DNA of 64,000 nucleotides from Cervus elaphus (Eukaryota > Chordata > Mammalia > Artiodactyla > Cervidae), in NCBI RefSeq assembly GCF_910594005.1, contig NC_057848.1:140688155-140752154 (forward strand). The letters run 5' to 3'. The translations under genes were made by a program, and so were the position numbers. Below the pieces are notes generated by a model, which was not told the DNA's origin, did not search any database, and was given only the letters and a program-made list of their open reading frames with translations. Each line of letters opens with the position of its first letter. Position 1 is the first letter of the stretch. Positions 1 through 9,730 of this stretch are shown here, piece after piece.

Positions 1-600
1 GCAAGAAGTCTGCCATAGTAAATGTAGTAGGTGACTAAGATTAGGCAGAGACACACAGGATGTCATAATTGAGACCAACTAGACTTCATTTAACCAGTAA
101 GTTTCATCATGTTGATTTTCATAGTTTGTTCTCATGCCCTTGTTCGTCTATTCATTATATAATATTCTAGTCAGAGCCTTTCAGCTTGCATGAGCATTTG
201 TTTATTAGCTTGGTGGTTTTGCTTTTGGTTGTCAGTACTGCAGTATTCATTTTTGGAATATCAGTTCATACTAAGGTGGTTATTGCCTGTTGACTGAACA
301 AGCCAGTTGTAGTTCCTCTGCACTCCATAGTGATGTCCCTTTTCTTCAACCCAGGAAGGGTTGTTTGAATAAGCAAATTGCTTCCACTTCTAGTCTTTCA
401 ACTGCCACTTGGATGCTTGCCAAACTATCATGACTCCATTATCCTATGTGCCCACTAATTATATACATACTACTTTTCCTTTCCTGTCTTGCATATGCTG
501 AATTTTGATTTTCTCCAAATTTGGTTACCTTGGCTAATACCACTACTACTTTGGTTTTTATAGCTTTTGAAAGCCTTTTGGGCCTGTAAAAGGCACAGGG
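1..600. other. unrecognised AT-rich sequence
   Basis: No gene, repeat family or regulatory signal is recognised. The longest open frames are about 60 codons and have no family character. Confidence 0.5.
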
Positions 601-1790
601 CTCTAGCAATGGAATCCTCATATTTTGGTATGTGTAAGAATCATCTGTAGACTATGTGAAAGGCAGATTCTTGGTTCCGTTTCTAGAAAGTTCAGATGCA
701 ATTTAAATGGAGAGGGGTGTGTCCACAATCTGCATTTTACAAGAACTACAGTGTTTCTCTCTACTATGCCTAATATTTATTCTGTGTTTATTCATTATAA
801 TGCAATATGCACTTTAAAAAAAACTAAACCTTTTTTGGGGATAGTAGATTTATCAAACAGTTTGCAGATATAGTACAGAGAGTCCTCATGTACTCTTTAC
901 CCATCTTCCCTTAATGTTAATCTTTTATATAGTACATATATTAAAACTAAAAAAGAATTCAGTGTTATTTTTAGCTAAACTCTAGACTTTTTTCAGATTT
1001 ATCAGGTTTTTTTTTTTTTTTTTTTTTACAATTATGTCTTTTTTCTGTTCTAGGACCCAATTCAGTATATCACATTGAATTTAGCTGTAAACTCTCTTCT
1101 ATGGTCTCTGACATGTTCCCAGCCTTTCCTTATTTCCTATGACCTTTATTAGTTTTCAGATATACTGGCCAGGCTTTTGTAGAATGACCTTGAATTTGGC
1201 TTTATTAAGTGATTTTCTCATGATTAGATGAGGGTTTGGGGTTTGGAGGAAGATTACCATAGAGGTGAAATGTCTTTCTCATCACATTGTGTCAGAGGGG
1301 TACATGGGTTTTCACTGGTGACATTAGCCTTGATCACTTGTTAAGGTGAAGTCTGCCAGATGTCTTCACTGTGAAGTTACTATTGTTCCCTTTCTATACT
1401 CTTTCTTTTGGAATCCATCCCACACTCCTGAGAGGGATTTTTAAAGCCCCATCTCCTGGGGGGAAGAGGATTTACATATGTTATTTGAAATTCTTTGTAA
1501 GAAAAATTTGTACCTTTCTCCCCATTTATCTGTGTATTCAGTTATTTATATCAGTATAGGCTCATAAATATTTATTTCATATATCTCTAAAAATTTCAAG
1601 TATAATTAATTTTGTTACTCCAATTGTTTCAGCTTAGGCCATCCAGTGCTGCTTTAGTTGAGTTCTTATGTTCCTTTGATCTGCTTCCCTCCTTTTGTTT
1701 TTGAGTGTTTCCTTATTTCCTGGCAGTACATGATGCTTCAGACTCATCTTGTGGTTTCATTGCCCTAGCCCTAGAATTAGTCATTTCTCC
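600..1790. mobile_element. ancient L1M-type LINE 3' region (approximate)
   Basis: The order of phrases (a 'catgtactctttaccca' block, a 'tgaccttga' block, 'cttgatcacttgttaagg', then a 'ttatttatatcagtat' block) matches my memory of an old mammalian L1 3' untranslated region seen at many loci. It is heavily diverged and has no ORF. Orientation and exact subfamily are not resolved. A T-run at 1007-1027 lies inside it. Confidence 0.45.
1007..1027. repeat. poly(T) run
   Basis: An uninterrupted run of about 21 T within the old L1-like block. It could be a simple expansion or the remnant of a poly(A) tail on the minus strand. Confidence 0.8.
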
Positions 1791-2100
1791 AAAGATGTCT
1801 GCTTTTTGTTTTGTTTTTGTTATTTTGGAGAACCATGTTTAGAAACTAAGGCCTAGATGCTAGATGTGTTTGTTGCTACTTGGTGTCATTGTTTATAGTT
1901 GCTCTGCAGACAGTTATGAAATGTATGCATGTACACACATCTATAATCATTTCTGTAGGTGTCTGTCTCTATACATATTAAACTAAACATGAGTTCATAC
2001 TAATGTCTGAGACTCTAATCCAATATCACATGGTTCATTCTAGCTTTTGCCCCTTACTCTTATGTAACGACTTTTACTGACTCACCTTGACTCACCTTGT
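1791..2100. other. unrecognised sequence
   Basis: Nothing recognised except an 11-bp tandem doublet of 'gactcacctt' near 2079-2098 just before the SINE. Confidence 0.4.
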
Positions 2101-2313
2101 GCTCATGTACTCTGTCATGTCTGACTCTTTGTGACCCTTTGGGCCGTAGCCCGCCAGGCTCCTCTGTCCATGGGGTTTTTCAGGCAAGAATACTGGAGTG
2201 GGTTGTCATTTCCTCCTCCAGGGAATCTTCTCAACCCAGGGATTGAACCCAAGTCTTCTGCGGCTCCTGCATTGCAGGCAGATTCTTTACCCGCTGAGCC
2301 ATCAGGAAGCCCA
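2101..2313 (-). mobile_element. Bov-tA SINE
   Basis: A tRNA-Glu-derived head (right side, complement of 'ggcttcc.tg.tggctcag') joined to a BovA body (left side, complement of the 'gggtcgcaaagagtc' block), the defining structure of ruminant Bov-tA SINEs. It has no coding capacity; the open frame across it is incidental. Confidence 0.9.
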
Positions 2314-2604
2314 AATTGTTTACCATTTATTCACTTATTTGTTCTATCCTAGTGTAAATGTGTTTTCATATTTTTAAACTGTATTCCTGTGAGGAACAAA
2401 CTTACAAACTAAAATAGTGTTTATGTACAGTTATTTTTGTGCCTCATTTTATATTTCCCAATCAAAACATCGTTTTCCAAAGTCACTTATGTCAGCTCCT
2501 TTTTCCCTATCCCTTTCATTGCCATTTTATCATATATTGATAATACAGTTAAATTCATCTGTCACAGTATGCATTCTTTCCAGGATACTCTGATTAAAAA
2601 ATGC

Positions 2605-2822
2605 ATATATTACCCAGGTGACTCAGTGGTAAAGAATCTGTCTACCAATGCAGGAGATGCAGGTTTGACCTCTGGATCAGGAAGATCCCCTGGAGAAGGG
2701 AATGGCAACCTGCTCCAGTATTCTTGCCTGGGAAATACTATGGACAGAGGAGCCTGGCATGCTACAGTTCATGGAGTTGCAAAGAGTCAGACACGACTGA
2801 GCATATACACACATGCACATTA
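2605..2822 (+). mobile_element. Bov-tA SINE
   Basis: Plus-strand tRNA-like head ('gtgactcagtggtaaag'), 'gatcaggaagatccc' linker, BovA body and an 'agtcagacacgactgagc' 3' end followed by a short A/C-rich tail. It lies beside or inside an old L1M fragment. Confidence 0.9.
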
Positions 2823-3960
2823 AAGTTGCACCCTGTGATGTACTATTCTATGTGTTTTGACAAATGCATAGTCATGTATCTTCTGCCTAGTACTGTACAG
2901 TACAGTTTCATCAACTTAAAATATTCTTTGTGAGTCCCCTTTGTAATCAATCACTCCCAACCCCTGACAAATGCTGATTTGTTTTCCATCTCTATAATTT
3001 TTCTTTTCCAGAATGTAAAATAAACAGTCATACAATATGTAGACTTTTGAATCGGGTATCTTTGGCTTAGCAACATGCATTTAAGATTCAGTCATGTTGT
3101 TGTGTGACTCTATAGTTTCTTCCTTTTTATTGCTGAAGTATCCATCATCTCAAATACCTAGTTTGTTTATCTATTCACCTGTCGAAGGATAATATGATTA
3201 TTTCCAGTTTGGGACAAAATATAAATAAAGCTGTTATAAACTTTTGTGTTTGGGCCTTTGTGTTATTTTCAGATATCTTTTGATATTGATTTCTAACATA
3301 ATTTTACAGTGATAAGAGAACAAACTCTGTATGCTTTCAGTACCTTTAGACTGTGTAAACATAGGTTTTCAATTAACTGGAGAGTATGATTGCTGGATCC
3401 TATTGGAATACTATGCTTAGCTCTATAGAAAACTATCAAACTGTCTTCCCAAATAACTGTGTCATTACATTCCCATTAGTGGTGAATGTATGCTCCTGTT
3501 GCACTTTGTCAACATTTGGTATTGTTAGTTATCGGATTTTAACTATTCTGTTAGGTGTGTAGTGATCTCATTGTGGTTTTATTTCTACTTCCCTAATAAC
3601 ATATGCTGGAATAGGAAATGGCAACCTACTTCAGTCTTCATGCCTTGAAATTTCCATGGACAGAGGAGCCTGGCAGGCTAGACTCCATGGGATCATAAAG
3701 AGTCAGACATGACTGAGTATACATGAACATGCATGCAATGACATATGATGCTGAGCATCTTTTCATATGCCTATTTGCTATCTGTATACCTTCTTTGGTA
3801 GAAATATGTATATACGTATTTTTCTTCCCTTTATTCTTGTAGATTGTGTGTGTGTGTTTATAAGTTAGGTTGCTTGTTTTCTCATTGTTGAGTTTTAAGA
3901 GTTCTTTATGTATCCTAGATAATCTTTTCTACAGTATATTCTTTTGGCAAGTAAATGAAA
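2823..3960 (-). mobile_element. old L1M LINE fragment, interrupted by a SINE
   Basis: Complement of the 3' part of L1 ORF2 and its downstream region. Landmarks in order on the plus strand are 'ttattgctgaagtatcc', 'tttatctattcacctgt', 'gagtatgattgctgg', 'cattcccattagtgg' and, after the SINE at 3599-3741, 'tgctgagcatcttttca'. It is much more diverged than the L1-BT copies and all frames are broken. Confidence 0.75.
3599..3747 (+). mobile_element. BovA SINE fragment inserted in the L1M
   Basis: A headless BovA body ('aggaaatggcaacctac' to 'gagtcagacatgactgag') splits the L1M. The 7-bp sequence 'acatatg' occurs at both edges (3599-3605 and 3741-3747), and L1M homology resumes directly after it, so this is a short target-site duplication. 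Confidence 0.7.
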
Positions 3961-4065
3961 TGGATACAAGGTATAAATAAACTTTAACAGTGATATGAAA
4001 CATTTTGAATATGGCCAATTGAACTTTAGGATATTTTAGATAAGTGAATACTCATCTTAACTTGC

Positions 4066-4559
4066 TTTGTTGTTGCTGTTCAGTCGCTCAGTCGAATACA
4101 ACTCTTTGTGACCCCATAGACTGTAGCACACCAGTCTTCCCTGTCCTGCACTATCTCCTGGAGTTTGCTCAAACTCATGTCCACTGAATCGGTGATGCCA
4201 TTCAAGAACTGTGTCATCCTTGGTCAATCTCCTTCTGCCCTCAATCTTTCCCAGCATCAGGGTTGTTTCCAGTGCGTCAGCTCTTTGCATCAGGTGGCCA
4301 AAGTATTGGAGCTTCAGCCTCAGCATCAGTCCTTCCAATGAATATTCAGGGTTGATTTCCTTTAGGATTATCTGGTTTGGCCTCCTTGCTATCCAAGGGA
4401 CTCTTAAGAATCTTCTCCAGCACAACAGTGTGAAAGCATCAATTCTTCACTGTTCAGCCTTCTGTATGGTGCAACTCTCAAATCCATAAGTGACTACTGG
4501 AAAAATCATAGCTTTGACTATATGGACCTTTGTAGGCAAAGTGATATCTCTGCTTTTTA
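4066..4559 (-). mobile_element. BovB (RTE) LINE, 3' part
   Basis: Complement of the C-terminal end of the BovB reverse-transcriptase ORF and its 3' end. It aligns by eye with the other minus-strand BovB copies at 36879-37618 and 48969-50087: same order of 'ttgaccccat'-like 3' block, 'cagcatcag' block, 'ccaatgaatattcagg' block and 'tatggacctttgt' block. The frame is broken by substitutions. Its continuation lies at 6068 after the retroviral insertion. Confidence 0.85.
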
Positions 4560-4648
4560 TTTATTTATTTTTACATGGGTCTTGTTTATTAATCCATTCA
4601 GCCATTCTGTGTCTTTCATTGGAACATTTATTCCACTTACATTAAAGA
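4560..4648 (-). mobile_element. L1 ORF2 5' fragment plus A-rich tail, 3' flank of the ERV
   Basis: The plus-strand blocks 'tcttgtttattaatccat' and 'ccacttacatttaa'-like sequence match the start of L1 ORF2 in the intact copy near 54975-55045. It is preceded on the plus strand by a TTTA-rich stretch. It is best read as the original genomic flank of the parent provirus, carried along as a 3' read-through and then polyadenylated. Confidence 0.6.
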
Positions 4649-4762
4649 TGAAAGGTTGTTTCTGAATCACGCAAAGACGCTGGGGTTCTTGGCCTCTGGA
4701 GGAGAATTCAGTCTGGGGCCAGAGACGAGGTTGGATCACTCAGGGCTTTTGTGCAATAAAGT

Positions 4763-4768
4763 TTTATT
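4763..4768 (-). promoter_or_regulatory. LTR polyadenylation signal AATAAA
   Basis: AATAAA on the minus strand inside the LTR, followed by an ATTGCAC-type cleavage region. The same motif is at 5995-6000 in the other LTR copy. The transcript that made this insertion seems to have bypassed it. Confidence 0.65.
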
Positions 4769-4860
4769 AAAGTATAAAAGAGATGGAGAAAGCTTCTGAC
4801 ATAGACATCAAAAGGGCATAGAAAGAGTACCCCCCCCCTTTGCTAGTGTTAGCAATGGAG

Positions 4861-4867
4861 TTATATA
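4861..4867 (-). promoter_or_regulatory. LTR TATA box (TATATAA)
   Basis: TATATAA on the minus strand in U3. The truncated LTR copy at 5878-6067 starts at a point equivalent to about 4836, some 25-30 nt downstream. That is the expected spacing from a TATA box to the transcription start. Confidence 0.6.
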
Positions 4868-4900
4868 CACTCCAATGAATCCAAAGAATGTCTGGAGGTT

Positions 4901-5096
4901 GTAAAGACCTCACCAGACCTACTCCCATAATTTACATTTTAAGATAACAGAGTTGGCCAGAAGGTTTAATCCAAAGATTGTCCTCAGGCAGGATACATCC
5001 TTGTAAAGACCAGACCTACTCCCATAATTTATGTTTTAACATAACAGAATTAGCCAGAGGGTTTAATCCAAAGACTGTCCTCAGGCAGGATACATT
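4901..5096 (-). repeat. tandem duplication in LTR U3 (two units of about 95-100 bp)
   Basis: Unit one is 4901-5002 and unit two 5003-5096. Both start 'gtaaagacc' and share 'cagacctactcccataat', 'gtttaatccaaaga' and 'tcctcaggcaggatacat' blocks. Tandem enhancer duplications are common in gammaretroviral U3 regions; an enhancer role here is inference. Confidence 0.85.
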
Positions 5097-5235
5097 ATTG
5101 TTACATAATCCTAAGGAATGTAGAGGGAAAAAAGTAAAAAAGCTTGTCCATTCTTCCACCTTGAATATTTCAGACCTCTCTCTCCTTGGGGACCCCTAGA
5201 CTTCTTATCAATCTGCCTAGGAAATGACTCTCTCA

Positions 5236-5253
5236 TTCCCCCCTTTTCTTTTA
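5236..5253 (-). promoter_or_regulatory. retroviral polypurine tract
   Basis: On the minus strand this reads TAAAAGAAAAGGGGGGAA, directly abutting the TG that starts the 3' LTR. It is the primer for plus-strand DNA synthesis in retroviruses and fixes the LTR boundary. Confidence 0.85.
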
Positions 5254-5856
5254 GGAGAATTATGTTGCCAAGGGAAAGGGGCATTGTTTTTGTTCTATAA
5301 CTACTTCTTGCTGTTTAGGGGCATGGTCCCTAAATTGTTAAGGCAACATATTCTCCTAACCCTCATATTGAGGGGCTCTGATCCAGGGGCCCCCAGTAAT
5401 AGTTGGAGGAGGCTGTGGCACTCATAGGAGCTCGGACAACCATTTGTAAATTAAAAGCTTTTAGATGGTTAGAAAACCCCATTACACAGTTACAAATGTA
5501 AGGCAAAATAGTCATCAAAATGAAAAGTCACATTATGTCCATAGTTACATCAGTCCATTTTAGGGTTGTTAGATGTCATCAGTTTAAGAAGAGGCATCAC
5601 ATGAGATTGTTGAAGGTATTTGCAGACTTGGAGAAAGTCTTTTCCTTGAAGTGGAGATGTCCACCATGGGAAGCCTTCCATGGATGAAGAAGGGAGTGGT
5701 CCACAGACCCAGCAGTTAGATCGATTGTGGAATGCAGTGTAGGAGTGAGTCCAGGACAGGAAGGCATTGTCTTGAGAGTCAAATGGCAGACTCAGGATTT
5801 TTGGAGTCAGCATAAGTAGGCTCACATAGATTATCAGGCCCACCTTGTCCTGAAGG
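5254..5856 (-). pseudogene. ERV env remnant: SU start joined to TM tail
   Basis: Only about 600 nt lie between primer-binding site and polypurine tract, so gag, pol and most of env are absent. The open part (minus frame ending near 5550) has a hydrophobic leader, an NRS glycosylation sequon and a CWVCG motif, as in the surface subunit of class I ERV envelopes. After a stop near 5550, another frame shows a hydrophobic stretch ending in ICNCVMGF followed by NLQMVVRAPM, like the membrane-spanning end and tail of a transmembrane subunit, then further stops. It cannot encode a functional envelope. The leader follows the primer-binding site by only about 20 nt, so either env splicing or deletion removed the rest. 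Confidence 0.65.
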
Positions 5857-5874
5857 ATCCCGGACGAGCCCCCA
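5857..5874 (-). promoter_or_regulatory. tRNA-Pro primer-binding site
   Basis: On the minus strand these 18 nt read TGGGGGCTCGTCCGGGAT, the standard proline-tRNA primer-binding site of gammaretroviruses. It sits 3 nt after the CA end of the upstream LTR, as expected. Confidence 0.95.
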
Positions 5875-5877
5875 AGA

Positions 5878-6067
5878 TGAAAGGTTGTTTCTGAATCATG
5901 CAAAGATGCTGGGGTTCTTGGCCTCTGGAGGAGAAGAATTCAATCTGGGGCCAGAGACGAGGCTGGATGGCTCAGAGCTTTTGTGCAATAAAGTTTTATT
6001 AAAGTATAAAGGAGATAGAGAAAGCTTCTGACATAGACATCAGAAGGGGGTAGAAAGAATACCCCTC
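5878..6067 (-). repeat. partial 5' LTR (R-U5 only)
   Basis: Near copy of 4649-4836, differing by scattered substitutions and a 3-nt indel ('gaggagaattc' versus 'gaggagaagaattc'). It ends at the predicted cap site, with no upstream U3, and abuts the 13-bp duplication. A real 5' LTR would carry U3; an RNA copy would not. Confidence 0.8.
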
Positions 6068-6408
6068 TCTCTGCTTTTTAATCCACTGTCTGGGTTTGTC
6101 ATAGCTTTTCTTCCTATTTACCTTGATTCGTGGACCTAGCATTGCAGGTTCCTATGCAATATTGTTCTTTACAGCATCGGACTCTACTTTAACCACCAGA
6201 CACATCCATAACTGGGCGTTGTTTCTGCTTTGGCTCAGCCTCTTCATTCCTTCTAGAGCTATTTCTCTGCTGTATTCCAGTAGTATATTGGACACCTACT
6301 GACCTGGGTAGGGGTTCATCTTTCAGTGTCCTATCTTTTTGCCTTTTCATACTGTTCATGGGGTTTTCAAGGCAAGAATGCTGAAGTGGTTTGCCATATT
6401 ATCAAAAG
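6068..6408 (-). mobile_element. BovB remainder after the ERV insertion
   Basis: 6068-6106 continues the interrupted BovB (compare 37355-37400). From about 6107 the sequence jumps to what I recall as a 5' BovB segment ('ttgattcgtggacctagc', 'tgttctttacagcatcgg'), so this copy also has an internal deletion. The 5' assignment is from memory because no other copy in the window covers it. Confidence 0.55.
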
Positions 6409-7060
6409 AAATGGTTGAAACACTGGATCTTATACAATCCTTAGGACTTTCTAAGTAAGGAAGCTAAAATTATACTCTTATGAAAATATTGTCTTACTAT
6501 TTAAACATCGTGAAATCTACTAAATATCTTGAGACTTTAAGGCACATCCGTATATAGAGAATATGTATTGTGTCCAGTTTACAGAAGAGGAACCAGAATC
6601 AAAAGAGGCATTTATCATGCCTCATTCACAAGGAGGAACTAAAGGATACTTGTTACTAATGGTACAAAACATCATTCAGCTACATCTAACAAAGGAAAAG
6701 ATAAATATTTCCTTGACAAGTTAATAAATGTGTTCAGAACAACTAATTCTGTCATGAAAGATGGTGTGATAAAGGAATAATCCAAGATTATTTTGCCTGT
6801 ATTTAATCTTTATAAAACAGCTTTTCACAGGCATTGTTGTAAGCACTGTGAAAGAGATAAAAATCCAACTGATACTATTCATGAAAAAATCAAATATTGA
6901 AATTGAATCTATATAGTAACAAATATAAATCTGTGATGTTAATTGTTTACTGCTTAAGAGGAAAATGTCTCAGTTTTCAAAATCTAATGTATTTACTTTT
7001 ATTTCTTTAGTGCTTTATTTTCCTCTTATAGATCATAGGATGTCACCACTGTTTAAAATA
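6409..7060. other. unrecognised AT-rich sequence
   Basis: No ORF of note and no repeat family recognised. Confidence 0.5.
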
Positions 7061-7115
7061 TTAGCCTCCAACTAATAAAAATAAATGGAAAAAAATAATA
7101 AAAATAAAATAAAAT
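7061..7115 (+). mobile_element. tiny L1-BT 3'-end insertion with A-rich tail
   Basis: 'ttagcctccaactaataaaa' is the terminal sequence of L1-BT (its complement ends the copies at 20931, 45193 and 50936). It is followed by an A-rich tail with TA interruptions. A severely 5'-truncated insertion; no clear duplication was found. Confidence 0.7.
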
Positions 7116-7189
7116 TCTCATATTATTCTTTCATTTAAAAATTATTTTGTTAAAATACTTAAAAGTTTAAAAAGACTTACAGAATTTTT

Positions 7190-7480
7190 AAAGGTTACTT
7201 TCCATTTGCAATTATTACAAAATATTGACTTACATTTCCACTTTTCTCCACATCCTCCCCAACATTTGTTACTTATCAACTTTTTTGATAGTAGCCATTT
7301 GGTCAGGTGTGAAGTGATATCTCATTGTGGTTTTTGTTTGAATTTCCCTGATTATTAGTGGTGTTGAGCATCTTTTCGTGTGCCAGTTGGCCATCTGCAT
7401 TTCTTCTTTGGAAAAATATCTTTTCAGTTCTTCCCATTTTTTAAATTGGGTTGTTTGCTTTTTGATGTTGAATTGCATGA
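7190..7480 (-). mobile_element. L1 ORF2 C-terminal fragment
   Basis: Complement of L1 ORF2: 'ctccacatcctccccaac', 'gtgatatctcattgtgg' and 'tgttgagcatcttttcg' follow the order seen in the intact copy near 51680-51900. A 69-codon frame (7269-7478, minus) keeps L1 character (WHTKRCSTPLIIREIQ). More diverged than L1-BT. Confidence 0.75.
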
Positions 7481-7580
7481 GATATATATATATATATCAT
7501 ATTAATATCATATGATATATATGATATTAATCCCTTTTTGGGATTGATATTAATTAATTAATTAACTAATATTAATCCCA
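7481..7580. repeat. TA-rich palindromic tract
   Basis: A (TA)n run is followed by an inverted repeat: 'atattaatccc' then, after a T5 loop, 'gggattgatat', with more TTAA repeats. It can fold into a hairpin with one mismatch and sits at the broken end of the L1 fragment. Confidence 0.7.
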
Positions 7581-9050
7581 TTTGGACAAAACATTCTCAG
7601 AAACATTATATTTTCAATGTAGCCAGTTTTGTCTTTGCAGCTCTGTTTATTTTAATTGATTTAACTCATGGTTACATATTTGTAAGGACTTTGGCATGTA
7701 AATCTTTGGTGCATTATTGTGCATTTTTTAACTAGAGTTCATTAGACAACAGTTTTAAGAACTTTATTTTTTTTCCTTTATTTACCCAGAAGTAAATAAA
7801 TAAGGGTCTTTCTCTAAATAATAAATTTTTTAAGCTGTTGGTGAGATGGCTTTACTTTAAAAAAGGGCTAGCAAAAATAAATAAATAAATGAAAAGCTTG
7901 TTGCTGTCTTCTGCCATCATCATCTTGCAGAACACAAATTTCATATTCACATTAAAAAGACATATTGCTCATGTTGATCATTAACTAGGAAAATGAGCCA
8001 TAGGGGATACATTAGGCTAAAGAACAGTTAAATGAGACAAATTCCCAAAACACTTGCCTCTTGAAAACAGCCTATAACTAAAATATTTTTTAACACCATA
8101 CTGTCATTTGATAAACTGTTATATTGAAAAGGTAAAAGTCAGTACCCAAATTTGAGATGTCACCACATGCATATACTGTGTGACTTCATTTGTCTGTAAT
8201 TGGCATCCTCTTTTTACAAGTGGTGATTGCTACAACAGGCAAGGTGGAAAAGTAGAGTACAACTTGTTCTAGAAAATGAAAGTGTATCTTTATTTTTCCT
8301 TTATTAGAAGCTCTGGTACATATGTTATTGCCCTAGTTTTAGTGGTTAGTGTCAAAGGTTTCAAGATGAATATTTCATTTTTCATTATATTGCTGAATGT
8401 CAGTGTGGAAATAACATACGCAATTAGAAGACATTGACTTGGATCTCACACTTTAGGTAACTCAAGTTATATGGAGTTTTCTCAGTTATAAAAATTACAG
8501 TAATACTTTTGGGTTTCTCTATATTGTAAACATAAAAAAAAAAATCAAAGGTTGTGAATGGGCTTTGAAAACTTTAGAAGGCTACACTGACACAGATACA
8601 TAAGGTTCTCCTGATTTCTCTGTCTTAAAAACTACAGATTTGAGGTCAGATTATTTTTTAAAGTCTCATTGATGCTAAGTATATAAATAAATCCAAAAAA
8701 AATCAAACACTGCTCTTGTTTTATTTCTATATGACAACTAATACCAATATAGATAATGAAAAAATTTTTTTCAAAATTTCATTACAGCAATGAAAAAACC
8801 CACACAATTTCTCCAAGGAAAGTTTATTTCACTGGAAGTAGCCATCACCAATAAGCAAAAGAAAGCTTTACTAGTGACTCTCATTTTGCTAATACATTGT
8901 TTTCATCTTAATAGATGAGATTGACTGAGCTTTAATTGAAGGCTATCGCGTGGGATAAACACCATTAACGCTTTTCTTTGTCTTGGGTTCTCTCTTCCTT
9001 TTTAGAACTCTCTTTCCTTCCACTCTTCTACAGATATATGCTGAGTATCC
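7581..9050. other. unrecognised AT-rich sequence
   Basis: No gene or repeat family recognised. There is an (AATA)n patch near 7874-7890. Confidence 0.5.
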
Positions 9051-9055
9051 TATGA

Positions 9056-9560
9056 GGGCTTCCCTTGTGGCTCAGGAGTAAAGAATCGACCTGCCAATGT
9101 GGAGATGTGGATTTGATCACTGGGTCGGGAAGATCCTTTGGAGAGGGAAATGGCAATCCCTGGTAGCTCAGCTGGTAAAGAATTCGCCTGCAATGCAGGA
9201 GACCCCGGTTTGATTCGTGGGTCACGAAGATCTGCTGGAGAAGGGTTAGGCTACCCACTCCAGTATTCTTGGGCTTCCCTGGTGGCTCAGAGGGTAAAGA
9301 ATCCACCTGCAATATGGGACACCTGAGTTCGATCCCTGGGTTGGAAAGATCCCCTGGAGAAGGGAATGGCTACCCACTCCAGTATTCTTCCCTGGAGAAT
9401 TCCATGGGATTGCAAAGAGTAGGACACGGTTGAGCAACCTGTACTTTCACTTTCAGCAGTATTCTTGCCTGGGGAATCCCATGGACAGTGGAACCTGGTG
9501 GGCTACAGACCATGTGGTTGCAAAGAATCAGACCCTACTTAGGGACTAAGCAATGACAAA
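9056..9560 (+). mobile_element. Bov-tA SINE split by a second, two-headed Bov-tA
   Basis: Three tRNA-like heads occur in a row (starting near 9059, 9163 and 9271) but only two BovA ends. The outer element is 9056-9162 plus 9461-9560; the inner 9163-9460 is a two-headed Bov-tA dimer ending in 'actttcactttca'. The outer body resumes with 'agtattcttgcctgggg'. The outer copy is older because it was split. Confidence 0.75.
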
Positions 9561-9574
9561 CAACAAATCGTTCT

Positions 9575-9730
9575 GTGATGTTTGTAATATTTGGCACTTA
9601 TGTAATCATTTAATTCTAATCAAAATTTGAGTTTGATGAAGTGGTTTACATTTTATAGATGAGGAAACGTGTTCTGTGAAATGTAAAGTCATTTAACCAA
9701 AATGTGGAAAAGCAGATTTTATGGAACATA
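9575..9730 (-). repeat. MIR SINE remnant
   Basis: 'tttacattttatagatgagg' followed by 'gtcatttaaccaaa' is the diverged core of a minus-strand MIR (consensus memory: 'attttacagatgagg...gtaacttgccca'). Confidence 0.5.

Larger units (their letters stand above)
4649..5235 (-). repeat. complete ERV class I LTR (3' LTR), 587 bp
   Basis: On the minus strand it begins TGAGAG right after the polypurine tract and ends CCTTTCA, giving the TG...CA termini of a retroviral LTR. U3 holds a tandem duplication (4901-5096) and a TATATAA box at 4861-4867. R holds an AATAAA signal at 4763-4768. The last roughly 190 nt (plus 4649-4836) recur at 5878-6067 with few differences, which identifies them as R-U5. Confidence 0.85.
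4547..6080 (-). mobile_element. retroviral RNA copy (processed ERV insertion) inside BovB
   Basis: The BovB is split by 1.5 kb holding, in minus-strand order: R-U5 of an LTR without its U3, a tRNA-Pro primer-binding site, env remnants, a polypurine tract, a complete U3-R-U5 LTR, about 90 nt of an L1 fragment, and an A-rich tail (T-rich at 4560-4574 on the plus strand). The 13-bp 'tctctgcttttta' occurs on both sides (4547-4559 and 6068-6080), and on the sense strand this duplication starts with an A-run as L1-mediated duplications do. Seen: the layout and repeats. Known: processed HERV-W copies made by L1 begin at R and end in poly(A). Inferred: this unit arose the same way, from a transcript that read through its own LTR. 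Confidence 0.75.

Noticed and set aside
4978..5427. Plus-strand frames of 73 and 67 codons
   Set aside because: They are antisense to the LTR and env remnant of the ERV unit.
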